From an uncultured Bacilli bacterium (GTDB lineage: Bacteria; Bacillota_I; Bacilli_A; RF39; UBA660), in the NCBI GenBank assembly GCA_934148995.1, contig CAKPDM010000010.1, forward strand, positions 1 through 62,746: DNA of 62,746 bases, written 5' to 3'. Positions 44,451-53,253 of this stretch are shown one piece after another; the stretch's first letter is position 1, and each line of letters opens with the position of its first letter. The notes beneath the pieces were generated by a model. It did not search any database. It was given only the letters and a program-made list of their open reading frames with translations, and had not been told where the DNA came from. The translations under genes and the position numbers were made by a program.

Positions 44451-46241
44451 ATGAAACAATACAAAAATAGAGATGAAGTAGAAGAGAAGTACAAATGGGA
44501 TTTAAGTGAGTATTACAAAAATGATGATGAATTCTTTGCTTCTTATAGGGAATTAGATAAAGAATTAGACATATTAAAAGAATACGTTGGTTGTACTACT
44601 GATGCTGATAAATTATATGACTATTTAGAAAAAGAAACAAATTTTGATGCGGAAATAGAAAAAATCTATATTTATGCTGCTATTAGAAATGACGAAGTAT
44701 TAGGTCAAGAAGTACCTTTAGATATGCTTAATAAAGCTAGCTTATTGATAACTAAGTTTAGTAATTTAACAGCTTTTTTCAATCCAGAGTTATTGAAATT
44801 AACAAGTGCTTCTTATGAACAATTATTTACTCTTAATAAGAAACTAAAGGATTATAAACCATATCTAGATGATATTTATCGTTATAAAGCTCACGTTTTA
44901 AATGAAGAAGAAGAGAAGATAGTAACTTCTTTAGTATCTGCTACTGATGATTTTAGTAATATTTCTTCTAACTTACTTAATAGTGAACATGATTATGGTA
45001 AGGTAAAAATTAATGATCATGAGAAAGTTGAATTGACAACTACTAACTCTCGTTTTCTAAAAACTTCTAAAGATAGAAATGTTAGAAAACAAGCTGATAC
45101 AAAACTATTAAAGAAAGCAAGTGAGTATGCATCTACTACTGCTAGTCTTTTGAATGGTTATGTTAAACTAAAAGATACATTAGCGGGTATTTATCATTTT
45201 AATGATTCTTTGGAAGCAAAATTATTTTCTAATGAATTAAACGTTAAAATATATGATACTTTATCAAAAGTAGTTAGAGAAAACGTTGGTTCATTGCAAA
45301 GATATTATAAAGTAAGACAAAAAATACTTGGTTTAGATGAGTTATATACTTATGATTTAGGAACAAAACTTTCTAATTCTACTAAAGAATATTCAATCGA
45401 AGAAGCACAACAAATCGTAAGAGAAGCCTTAAAACCATTAGGAGAAGATTATCTATCTAAATATGATAAGATAATTAAGAATAGATATATTGATTACTGT
45501 CAATATAAAGGAAAATGTAGTGGCGGTTATTCAATTAGTGGACATAAGACTAACTCAAGAATTCTTATGAGTTATAACTATGATTTTGAATCAATTTCCA
45601 CTATTGCACATGAAGCAGGTCATAATATTAATCATCAATATATGATTGAAAATAACCTTTTACCTTATCGTGAAAATACATCAGTTAATGCCGAAGTAAC
45701 TTCTTTGATAAACGAATGTTTACTTGCTAGTTATATGATTAAAAATGGTAAGACGAAAGAAGAAAAGATACTTGGCTTAGAAAATATTATTGGTGTGTTT
45801 GAATCAAATTTATTTGGTGCTGTTCGTGAAGGTGACATGGAACGTCTGATGTATGAGCATGTTCATAATGGTAATTATTTAACTAAAGAATTTATGTATA
45901 AGATAAGTAAAGATTCCTTAAAATACTATTATGGCAAGCAAGTTAAATTAACTAAATATACTCCTTATAAATGGATATATCGTAGTCATTTTTATATGAA
46001 TTTCTACTTATATAGTTATGCTATTTGTATAGCAGTGGCATCAAGTCTTGCTAAAGATATATTAGATGGTAAAGAAGAAACGCTTACTAAATACTTAGAA
46101 TATATTAAAACAGGATCAAATATTAAACCTCTTGCTACATTTAAAATATTAGGTATAGATTTGGAAGAAGAAAGTGTCTATTTAAATGCTATTAAGTATT
46201 TTGATAGTTTGGTAGATGAATTAGAAGAATTAACAAAATAG
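44451..46241 (+). CDS. pepF: Oligoendopeptidase F (M3 peptidase)
   Basis: 596 residues, usual for PepF. It starts with the family-typical EVEEKYKWDLSEYYKNDDEF and carries the zinc motif IAHEAGHNINHQYMIENNLL (His387-Glu388-His391), then the third ligand Glu in SVNAEVTSLINECLLASYMI. PepF degrades oligopeptides in the cytosol. Its place between dnaK and dnaJ is unusual and would make peptide disposal part of the heat-shock transcript. The dnaJ start follows after 12 bases. Confidence 0.93.
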   Translation: MKQYKNRDEVEEKYKWDLSEYYKNDDEFFASYRELDKELDILKEYVGCTTDADKLYDYLEKETNFDAEIEKIYIYAAIRNDEVLGQEVPLDMLNKASLLITKFSNLTAFFNPELLKLTSASYEQLFTLNKKLKDYKPYLDDIYRYKAHVLNEEEEKIVTSLVSATDDFSNISSNLLNSEHDYGKVKINDHEKVELTTTNSRFLKTSKDRNVRKQADTKLLKKASEYASTTASLLNGYVKLKDTLAGIYHFNDSLEAKLFSNELNVKIYDTLSKVVRENVGSLQRYYKVRQKILGLDELYTYDLGTKLSNSTKEYSIEEAQQIVREALKPLGEDYLSKYDKIIKNRYIDYCQYKGKCSGGYSISGHKTNSRILMSYNYDFESISTIAHEAGHNINHQYMIENNLLPYRENTSVNAEVTSLINECLLASYMIKNGKTKEEKILGLENIIGVFESNLFGAVREGDMERLMYEHVHNGNYLTKEFMYKISKDSLKYYYGKQVKLTKYTPYKWIYRSHFYMNFYLYSYAICIAVASSLAKDILDGKEETLTKYLEYIKTGSNIKPLATFKILGIDLEEESVYLNAIKYFDSLVDELEELTK

Positions 46242-46253
46242 GAGGTGTGATTT

Positions 46254-47399
46254 GTGGCAACTAAAAGAGATTATTATGAGGTATTAGGGGTTAGCAAAAG
46301 TGCAAGTCAAGATGAGATAAAAAGTGCTTTTAGAAAACTTGCTAAGAAGTATCACCCTGATATTAGTAAAGAAGAAAATGCCGAAGAAAAATTTAAAGAA
46401 GTACAAGAAGCTTATTCGGTTTTATCAGACGAAAACAAAAGAAAACAATACGACCAGTTTGGCCATGCAGCTTTCCAAGGTGGTGCCGGTGGTGGTAATC
46501 CTTATGATGGTGGATTTTCATCTGGTGGCTTTGGTTTTGACCCAAGTGATTTAGGGGATATTTTTGAAGACTTATTTGGTGGTGGTTTTGGGGGATTTTC
46601 TCAATCATCATCAAGAGGAGGAACAAGACGTCAACGTGGAAGTGATATGTTAATTCGAATGAGTTTATCATTTGAAGAAGCAGCTTTCGGTTGTGAAAAA
46701 GATATCGACTTAGATGTCGTTGATTCTTGTGATAAGTGTAATGGTAAAGGTGGCTTTGACGAAAAGACTTGTTCTAAATGCCATGGTAGTGGAACTGTTA
46801 CTGTTGAGCAAAGAACTATTCTTGGTTCTTTTGTAACAAAATCAACTTGTCTAGATTGTTCTGGTACTGGAAAGACTTTCGGTAAAGTATGTTCTGATTG
46901 TCATGGAAGTGGAACAGTTAAAGTTAGAAAGACAATTACTGTTCACGTTCCTGCCGGAATTGATAATGGTGAAAGACTAAGATTGGCAGGCAAGGGACAC
47001 GCTTCACCAAATAGTGGAGAACCAGGTGATTTATATTTAGAATTTTCTGTTAAAGAACATGAATACTTTAAACGTGATGGAAATGATATCTATCTTGAAG
47101 TACCAATTACCGTTGTTGAAGCAACTTTAGGTACTAAGAAAGAAATACCAACTATTTACGGAAATATCACAGTAGCAGTGCCAGCTGGAACTGATAGTGG
47201 TACTAAGCAAAGAGTAAGAGGTAAAGGTATCAAAGATGATCATAGAAGAACTGGTGATATGTACATAATCTATAGTGTACAAACACCAAAGAGATTATCA
47301 AGAGAACAGAAAAAACTATTCGAGCAACTTGCTGATACTGATTTTAAAGATAGCGATATCGATAGATTTGATAAATTTACAAGAAAGAATGAATCATAA
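46254..47399 (+). CDS. dnaJ: Chaperone DnaJ (Hsp40)
   Basis: 381 residues from GTG 46254 (GGAGGTG upstream). J domain with YHPDIS (HPD motif), then a Gly/Phe-rich region (GGFGFDPSDLGDIFEDLFGG). Four zinc-finger repeats follow: CDKCNGKG, CSKCHGSG, CLDCSGTG, CSDCHGSG. The C-terminal beta domains include VHVPAGIDNGERLRLAGKGH. It is a complete class I DnaJ, acting with DnaK and GrpE of the same operon. The stop codon lies within the terminator stem. Confidence 0.98.
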   Translation: MATKRDYYEVLGVSKSASQDEIKSAFRKLAKKYHPDISKEENAEEKFKEVQEAYSVLSDENKRKQYDQFGHAAFQGGAGGGNPYDGGFSSGGFGFDPSDLGDIFEDLFGGGFGGFSQSSSRGGTRRQRGSDMLIRMSLSFEEAAFGCEKDIDLDVVDSCDKCNGKGGFDEKTCSKCHGSGTVTVEQRTILGSFVTKSTCLDCSGTGKTFGKVCSDCHGSGTVKVRKTITVHVPAGIDNGERLRLAGKGHASPNSGEPGDLYLEFSVKEHEYFKRDGNDIYLEVPITVVEATLGTKKEIPTIYGNITVAVPAGTDSGTKQRVRGKGIKDDHRRTGDMYIIYSVQTPKRLSREQKKLFEQLADTDFKDSDIDRFDKFTRKNES

Positions 47400-47417
47400 A
47401 GGTTTGTTCTTTTTTTT
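47385..47417 (+). terminator. Terminator overlapping the dnaJ stop
   Basis: AAGAATGAATC (47385-47395) pairs with GGTTTGTTCTT (47401-47411), several G-U pairs, then T6. It ends the heat-shock cluster. Confidence 0.7.
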
Positions 47418-47465
47418 CGACATTTTTTGCTTCTTCTCCATGATAATTTATTATCAGGTGATATT

Positions 47466-47993
47466 ATGCGAAAGGAAAAGTGGTGGGGAACAATTCTTCT
47501 TTTACTTATCATAATGTTTTCTTTAATAGGTAAAGAAAATACTTCTAAGATGAGTGTAGAAGTTTCTGATACGAATATAACTTTTCAAATAGAGAATTTG
47601 ACTTCTAAAATTGCAGTATATCAAGATAGAGAACTTTCTAATGATTATCTGTTACTGGATGATTCTATACCAAAGGAAAAGACTTTGTCGATCAATGGTG
47701 AGCAGGATAATAAATTATCATATTCATTAGTTAAAAATTACGAATCAAGTGATTATTTGAAAAAATATCCAAACTTTATCTATAACAATGAACTTTATCA
47801 AATATTTACGGTAATAATAGATAATAGCGATAAGATAGCTAATAAAAAAGATTACTTAGAATACTTGACTGAGTTAAAGGAATTATCAAATTATTACATA
47901 TTTTATGAACCAAAACTGGATGATGAAATTATTTTACTTAGAGTTATTAAAACTAATAATTCAATTACTCTAGGGGCAGTAAAATTGGAATGA
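47466..47993 (+). CDS. Membrane-anchored hypothetical protein, 175 aa
   Basis: ATG 47466 with AGGTG upstream. MRKEKWWGTILLLLIIMFSL is a basic start plus one hydrophobic helix, so a short signal-anchor. The outer part has strand-like segments (VEVSDTNITFQIENLTSKIA) and many Asp/Lys. No family recognised. Two-strand pattern repeats hint at a small beta-sandwich. A sigma-factor gene starts 45 bases downstream, so it may be expressed with it, and a role as envelope signal or anti-sigma partner is conceivable but unsupported by motifs. Confidence 0.55.
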   Translation: MRKEKWWGTILLLLIIMFSLIGKENTSKMSVEVSDTNITFQIENLTSKIAVYQDRELSNDYLLLDDSIPKEKTLSINGEQDNKLSYSLVKNYESSDYLKKYPNFIYNNELYQIFTVIIDNSDKIANKKDYLEYLTELKELSNYYIFYEPKLDDEIILLRVIKTNNSITLGAVKLE

Positions 47994-48038
47994 GTTTTAA
48001 TCTTATTAAAATTGTTCGATGATAGAAAGGGAAAATAT

Positions 48039-48926
48039 ATGAATACAGAAGAATGGTTTATAGATGGAAGTAAATTACCAAGTTCATTACCTAGATATGA
48101 ATTTAATAAATTATTTAAGGAAGCAAAAGCTGGATCAAAAGAAGCGGTAGAGAAAATAGTTACACATAATATACGTTTGGTATTATATGAAGTTTCTAAA
48201 AAATTTAAGAATACAGGATATGATCATAAAGATTTAGTATCTATCGGTAATATTGGTTTACTTAAAGCACTTAACAGTTATGATTTGACAAAGGAAATAG
48301 CATTTCCAACTTATGCAGTTAGATGTATTGATAATGAAATAGCAATGTATATTAGAAATAATAAGAAACATCAGGCGGTAGAAAGTCTAGATAAAGCGGT
48401 ATTTATAAACAGCGATGGCAGTGAGATAACGCTAGAGGAACAGTTAAGTGATGATGTCGATATAACTGAAAATTATGATAAGTTAGAGACTTATAGAGCA
48501 ATAAGACGTGCTGTAGATAATCTTTCGGGAAGAGATAAGGAAATAGTGTTTCTGTACTTTGGATTTGGTGATGACGCTGTTTTAACTCAACGGCAAATTG
48601 CTACTAAATTACAACTATCACAATCTTATGTTTCAAGAGTTATTAAGAAAATTGTAAAAGATATTGGGAAGAAGTTAGAAAGTGAAAAATATATAGAGTT
48701 ACATGAAAGACCAAATAAAAGAAAGCCTTATGTTAGACGTGAAGACACTAATAAAACACTTTTGACTGAAGATGTGATAGTTCCAAACTTTACAGTTCAA
48801 AGTCCAATAAAACCGAATAGTTTTGTTAATTATCAGGTAAAAGGAGCAGCTAAAAAAACACCATTAATCAAGGAGTTTTCACCATTAGAGTTAACAGATA
48901 TTAAAGTTTTGCAATTAAAAATATAA
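48039..48926 (+). CDS. Sigma-70 family RNA polymerase sigma factor (SigE/F/G-like)
   Basis: 295 residues from ATG 48039 (AAAGGG 8-13 bases upstream; the TTG at 48012 is rejected). Region 2: AVEKIVTHNIRLVLYEVSKK, then GYDHKDLVSIGNIGLLKALN and FPTYAVRCIDNEIAMYIRNN, the core-binding and -10 recognition parts. Region 4: GRDKEIVFLYFGFGDDAVLT, then QRQIATKLQLSQSYVSRVIK. Region 1.1 is absent, so it is not the housekeeping factor; the pattern is nearest to sporulation-type sigmas. The last ~80 residues, basic then hydrophobic, are an unassigned extension. Its regulon is unknown, and the surface genes downstream are candidates. Confidence 0.85.
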   Translation: MNTEEWFIDGSKLPSSLPRYEFNKLFKEAKAGSKEAVEKIVTHNIRLVLYEVSKKFKNTGYDHKDLVSIGNIGLLKALNSYDLTKEIAFPTYAVRCIDNEIAMYIRNNKKHQAVESLDKAVFINSDGSEITLEEQLSDDVDITENYDKLETYRAIRRAVDNLSGRDKEIVFLYFGFGDDAVLTQRQIATKLQLSQSYVSRVIKKIVKDIGKKLESEKYIELHERPNKRKPYVRREDTNKTLLTEDVIVPNFTVQSPIKPNSFVNYQVKGAAKKTPLIKEFSPLELTDIKVLQLKI

Positions 48927-49019
48927 TTTTAGGAGATTGTAAAATGTCAAAAATCATGATAACATATAAGATATCAAGAATACTGATAATAATAAGCAAT
49001 AGAAAGTAGGTGCATGAGT
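48927..49019 (+). promoter_or_regulatory. Upstream part of leader B
   Basis: It contains ATATCAAGAATACTGATAAT (from about 48971), nearly identical to the block before leader A, then AGAAAGTAGG (49001-49010), which serves as SD for the short ORF. Confidence 0.5.
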
Positions 49020-49076
49020 ATGTATCAATTAGCTCTAGTTAACAAAGAATTAACCCCGGGGGGGGGTACTTATTAG
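49020..49076 (+). CDS. Leader peptide ORF B with G9 tract
   Basis: ATG 49020 with AGG at 49008-49010. As sequenced it reads MYQLALVNKELTPGGGTY and stops at TAG 49074-49076. With one more G in the tract it would read on through YLLVLSSKTAFFHSAKITE to TAG 49124-49126, inside the terminator 5' arm. Two more G, or one fewer, would stop at a TAG about 9 bases after the present stop. Hence only one of three tract-length classes brings the ribosome into the terminator. Confidence 0.5.
   Translation: MYQLALVNKELTPGGGTY
49058..49066 (+). repeat. G9 homopolymer in leader B
   Basis: Nine G preceded by CCCC in a genome of roughly 30% G+C. Homopolymeric G tracts of this length slip easily and are classic phase-variation switches. 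Confidence 0.85.
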
Positions 49077-49118
49077 TACTAAGTAGCAAAACTGCTTTCT
49101 TTCATAGTGCAAAAATAA

Positions 49119-49149
49119 CGGAATAGGATAAATCTTATTCTGTTTTTTT
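49119..49149 (+). terminator. Leader terminator B
   Basis: CGGAATAGGA (49119-49128) pairs with TCTTATTCTG (49133-49142) with G-U pairs, then T7; 27 bases before ATG 49177. Confidence 0.8.
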
Positions 49150-49176
49150 GCGTTTAAAGAGAGGGAAGGTAGTAAG

Positions 49177-50961
49177 ATGAAAAAGAAATATATTTTAATA
49201 ATGAGTTCGATATTAGTAGTACTAATTATTCTAGGAGTAAGTTATGCACTGCTTCAAAAAGACATGGCAGGTGATAATGGAAAAATAATTTATCAAGTAG
49301 GAGATTTAGAGGTTAAATTAGATGAGACTGGTTCTAAAGATATAACTTTAGAAAATGTTATTCCAACAGAAGACAGTAATGGAATGAAAAATGAACCATA
49401 TAGTTTTTCACTGGTAAATAATGCAGTTACTGATTTAAAATATACTATTTATTTAGAAGATGATGCAGACGCAAAGAATAAATGTGGAAGTGATTGTGAA
49501 TTAATACCTTATAGTTTTATAAGATATAATCTATCGAATGATAGTAATTCTTTAAAAATTGGCAATTTATCATCTCCATCGACAGAATTATATGTTGGAA
49601 CAATCGAAAGTAAATCAATCGATAAATTTGATTTGAGAGTATGGCTATCAATCGATGCAGATAATAGTGCAATGGGAAAATATTATTTTGGAAAGTTAAA
49701 AGTAGTATTATCGCAAGGAGATAATTACTGTATAAGAAATGGTTTTACCAAATTATCAGATTGTATGTTAGTAATGAATAATCATGAAACATCAATAGAA
49801 CAAGCTAAACAAAACATAGTAGCAAAAGGTATCCCAGACTTTAGTAAAACAGCAACAACAGATGAAGGATTATTCATGGCCGAGGATGATGATGGACCTA
49901 GTTATTACTATCGTGGAGCAGTAAAGAATAATTATGTATCATTTGCAGGATTTATGTGGCGAATCATTCGTCAAAATGGGGATGGAAGTGTCCGTTTGAT
50001 TTATGCTGGAAAAAAAACAAATGATACAGGAAAATCTGTAACGATTGGAAACTCACACTATAATGATAACTACTGGGATCCTACGTATATTGGCTATAAA
50101 TATGGTGATAACTTTTCGTTGCATGAATCTACAGAGAAAATGAATTACACATGGTTTACAAACAATCAAAAGTATAATTTTGGAACAGGATATAGTTTTG
50201 ATGAATCAATAAAGAAATTTAGTTTAACTGGAAATATTCAGCAATTAACGTGGCTAGATAATCACGATGAAATCACCGAAAATGGTTTGTATAGTTGTTT
50301 AAATACTAATTGTAATGTAGTATATAAAATTGTTGATTATCAAAGTGATACAAGAATGATTGTTCAGCCAATTTCATATAGCAGCAATAGCTATCTTGAT
50401 ACTGTTAACAATTCAAATAGTTCTACTGTCAAAATTAAAATTGATAATTGGTATAAGAATAATTTATTGAATTATACTAAGTATTTAGCTGACTCTACTT
50501 TTTGTAATGATCGAAATAAGATGAATGACTCTGGTTATTTATTGACTGCAACTTCAACCTATGCTTCATTTTATAGACTATATAGTGGAAGAGTTCCAAC
50601 TTTGAAGTGTCAAAACACAACGGATAAATTTAAAACTACTAATGTTGATGCTACTTTGGAATATCCAGTAGCACTAATAACAGTAGATGAAGCTTCAATG
50701 GCTGGCGGAGTTTTTGGTATATCGAATAATAGCTATTATTTATATAGCAATGATTATTTTTGGACAATGTCACCATCATATTTTGCTGAAAACTATTCTA
50801 CAGCTTTAGTTTGGCGTGTTGATTATTCTGGAAATTTAAATCCTTGGTACGGAGTAATGGGAAATCATACTGTTAGACCAGCTATAAATTTAAAACAAGA
50901 TGTTGAAATTGTGTCAGGTGATGGTACTTCAATAGCACCATTTAAGATTAAAATATATTGA
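49177..50961 (+). CDS. Surface protein B: anchor, TasA-like and C-type-lectin-like domains
   Basis: 594 residues. KKKYILIMSSILVVLIILGV is the anchor helix. A beta domain follows to about residue 185, then YCIRNGFTKLSDCMLVMNNH, FAGFMWRIIRQNGDGSVRLI, DPTYIGYKYGDNFSL, DEASMAGG, FWTMSPSYF and VRPAINLKQD, the same architecture as protein A. Its last 40-residue variable segment (50761-50880) differs from A and C at scattered sites but uses ordinary A-rich codons. About 400 bases of the TasA-like part are identical to protein C. The leader with G9 tract and terminator should govern expression. Confidence 0.78.
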   Translation: MKKKYILIMSSILVVLIILGVSYALLQKDMAGDNGKIIYQVGDLEVKLDETGSKDITLENVIPTEDSNGMKNEPYSFSLVNNAVTDLKYTIYLEDDADAKNKCGSDCELIPYSFIRYNLSNDSNSLKIGNLSSPSTELYVGTIESKSIDKFDLRVWLSIDADNSAMGKYYFGKLKVVLSQGDNYCIRNGFTKLSDCMLVMNNHETSIEQAKQNIVAKGIPDFSKTATTDEGLFMAEDDDGPSYYYRGAVKNNYVSFAGFMWRIIRQNGDGSVRLIYAGKKTNDTGKSVTIGNSHYNDNYWDPTYIGYKYGDNFSLHESTEKMNYTWFTNNQKYNFGTGYSFDESIKKFSLTGNIQQLTWLDNHDEITENGLYSCLNTNCNVVYKIVDYQSDTRMIVQPISYSSNSYLDTVNNSNSSTVKIKIDNWYKNNLLNYTKYLADSTFCNDRNKMNDSGYLLTATSTYASFYRLYSGRVPTLKCQNTTDKFKTTNVDATLEYPVALITVDEASMAGGVFGISNNSYYLYSNDYFWTMSPSYFAENYSTALVWRVDYSGNLNPWYGVMGNHTVRPAINLKQDVEIVSGDGTSIAPFKIKIY

Positions 50962-51021
50962 AATTATGGGTTATTGTGCGATATACTGGAATAGTAAAAA
51001 TAAAGAAAGTAGGAAATAGAG

Positions 51022-51108
51022 ATGAATGTATTTCATGCTAAAGAATTTAAATATTATATTTCTAACCAAGTTAACTCAAAATTAACCTGGGGGGGGGGTA
51101 CTTATTAG
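51022..51108 (+). CDS. Leader peptide ORF C with G10 tract
   Basis: ATG 51022 with GTAGG 51010-51014 upstream. It reads MNVFHAKEFKYYISNQVNSK and then LTWGGGTY, stopping at TAG 51106-51108. The N-terminal part is unrelated to ORF B, yet the frame through the tract is the same. One extra G would continue through YLLVLSSKTTFFHSVKITE to TAG 51156-51158 inside the terminator arm. Confidence 0.5.
   Translation: MNVFHAKEFKYYISNQVNSKLTWGGGTY
51089..51098 (+). repeat. G10 homopolymer in leader C
   Basis: Ten G preceded by CCT; same total tract length (13 bases) as CCCC-G9 in leader B. Confidence 0.85.
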
Positions 51109-51150
51109 TACTAAGTAGTAAAACTACTTTCTTTCATAGTGTAAAAATAA

Positions 51151-51180
51151 CGGAATAGGAAAAATCTTATTCTGTTTTTT
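51151..51180 (+). terminator. Leader terminator C
   Basis: CGGAATAGGA (51151-51160) pairs with TCTTATTCTG (51165-51174), then T6; 27 bases before ATG 51208. Confidence 0.8.
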
Positions 51181-51207
51181 GCATTTAAAGAGAGGAAAGG
51201 TAGTAAG

Positions 51208-52992
51208 ATGAAAAAGAAATATATTTTAATAATGAGTTTGATATTAGTAGTACTAATTATTTTGGGAGTAAGTTATGCACTTATTCAAAAAGACATAGTT
51301 GGTGATAATGAAAAAATTATTTATCAAGTAGGAGATTTAGAGGTTAAATTAGATGAGACTGGTTCTAAAGATATAACTTTAGAAAATGTTATTCCAACAG
51401 AAGACAGTAATGGAATGAAAAATGAACCATATAGTTTTTCACTGGTAAATAATGCAGTTACTGATTTAAAATATACTATTTATTTAGAAGATGATGCAGA
51501 CGCAAAGAATAAATGTGGAAGTGATTGTGAATTAATACCTTATAGTTTTATAAGATATAATCTATCGAATGATAGTAATTCTTTAAAAATTGGCAATTTA
51601 TCATCTCCATCGACAGAATTATATGTTGGAACAATCGAAAGTAAATCAATCGATAAATTTGATTTGAGAGTATGGCTATCAATCGATGCAGATAATAGTG
51701 CAATGGGAAAATATTATTTTGGAAAATTAAAAGTAGTATTATCACAGGCAGACGATTATTGTGTAAGAAATGGTTTTACTAAGCTATCAGATTGTATGTT
51801 AGTAATGAATAATCATGAGTCATCAGTTGACATAGCTAAACAAAACATAGTAGCAAAAGATACCCCAGACTTTTCAAAGACAGCTACTACTGATGAAGGA
51901 TTATTTATGGCTGAAGATGATGATGGACCTAGTTATTACTATCGTGGAGCAGTAAAGAATAATTATGTGTCATTTGCCGGATTTATCTGGAGAATTATCC
52001 GTCAAAATGGAGATGGAAGTATCAGGATGATTTATGCTGGAAAGAAAACAAATGATACAGGTGAAAAAGTTACAATCGGGAAATCAGCATTTAACAGAAA
52101 GTATTGGGATCCGGCATATGTGGGTTATAAATATAATGAAGATTTTTCTCTTCATGAAGATAATGGGGTAATAAATTATGATAATTTTAAGAATACTGCA
52201 AAGTATAATTTTGCAACAAGTTATACCTTTGATGAAACAACAAAAAAATTTACTCTGAGTGGGGATGTACAACAACTAACATGGAAAGATAATCATGATG
52301 AAATAGTAAGCAATGGTTTATATAGTTGCTTAAATATGGACTGTAGTGTGATTTATAAAATAATTAGTTATCAAAGTGATACCAGAATGAGAGTACAACC
52401 AGTTTCATATAGTAGTAATAGTTATGAAGTTGCAGTAACAAGTAACACAAATTCAACAGTTAAAACATTTCTAGATGCATGGTATAAAGAAAATTTAGTT
52501 GATTATACAAAGTATATATCAGATTCGACATTCTGCAATGCTAGAGGTATAAATTATGGTAATGGTTATTCAATTGCTGTCACTACTACTTATGAAGCGT
52601 ATGGAAGATTGGTAGAAAGAAAAACCCCAACTTTAAAATGTACTAGGACTGGAGATAGATTTAAAGTAAGTAATGAAAGCGCTAAATTAGACTATTCGAT
52701 TTCGTTGATAACTGCTGACGAAGTATCAATGGCTGGAGGAAGCTTTGGAAAGACTAATAAAAACTATTATTTATATAATAATCAATATACTTGGACTTTA
52801 TCTCCGTCAGATTTTTATAGTAATCGTTCGGCTGTTTGTATCTGGTATATTGATACATCAGGTAATTTAAATGATGGCAATAGTTCATCATCAAAGTTTG
52901 GTATAAGACCAGTCATAAATTTAAAACAAGATATTGAAATTATATCTGGAGATGGTACTTCTATATCGCCTTATGTGGTTCAAAATAATTAA
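51208..52992 (+). CDS. Surface protein C: anchor, TasA-like and C-type-lectin-like domains
   Basis: 594 residues, same length as protein B. Anchor KKKYILIMSLILVVLIILGV, then a TasA-like domain whose DNA (about 51322-51725) I see as identical to protein B. The lectin-like part is clearly diverged: DPAYVGYKYNEDFSLHE, DEVSMAGGSFGKTNKNYYLY, TWTLSPSDF and IRPVINLKQD. The variable segment (52792-52911) differs strongly from A and B in residues, with ordinary codon use. The mosaic suggests duplication with later gene conversion in the front half, while the binding half diverged. Confidence 0.78.
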   Translation: MKKKYILIMSLILVVLIILGVSYALIQKDIVGDNEKIIYQVGDLEVKLDETGSKDITLENVIPTEDSNGMKNEPYSFSLVNNAVTDLKYTIYLEDDADAKNKCGSDCELIPYSFIRYNLSNDSNSLKIGNLSSPSTELYVGTIESKSIDKFDLRVWLSIDADNSAMGKYYFGKLKVVLSQADDYCVRNGFTKLSDCMLVMNNHESSVDIAKQNIVAKDTPDFSKTATTDEGLFMAEDDDGPSYYYRGAVKNNYVSFAGFIWRIIRQNGDGSIRMIYAGKKTNDTGEKVTIGKSAFNRKYWDPAYVGYKYNEDFSLHEDNGVINYDNFKNTAKYNFATSYTFDETTKKFTLSGDVQQLTWKDNHDEIVSNGLYSCLNMDCSVIYKIISYQSDTRMRVQPVSYSSNSYEVAVTSNTNSTVKTFLDAWYKENLVDYTKYISDSTFCNARGINYGNGYSIAVTTTYEAYGRLVERKTPTLKCTRTGDRFKVSNESAKLDYSISLITADEVSMAGGSFGKTNKNYYLYNNQYTWTLSPSDFYSNRSAVCIWYIDTSGNLNDGNSSSSKFGIRPVINLKQDIEIISGDGTSISPYVVQNN

Positions 52993-53075
52993 CGCATGTT
53001 TATCGAAACTATTTATTTATATTTAGCAGGATGTTTAAAAAAATTAAAATTTTACTTTTTTAAGGTAGATTTTGC

Positions 53076-53106
53076 AAATTCAGGTACTTGTTCGACCTGA
53101 ATTTTT
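53076..53106 (+). terminator. Intrinsic terminator of surface gene C
   Basis: AAATTCAGGT (53076-53085) pairs with ACCTGAATTT (53095-53104). Confidence 0.8.
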
Positions 53107-53253
53107 CATTTTGCCGGCGGAATTTAGTAAATTGATGAGTATCTACTAGGAGAAAATACAAAATTCCTGATTTGCTATTTAGTTTTGAACCTGTTAAGAT
53201 GGTGTCACTTTTTCGAAAAAGCAAAAATAATCATCTTAGAAAAGGAGCTAAAT

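Noticed and set aside
49054..51098. G tracts as pure sequencing or assembly errors
   Set aside because: Length errors are possible, but two independent tracts at matching places with conserved flanking frame and terminators make an artefact alone unlikely; kept as a caveat to the length, not to the existence.
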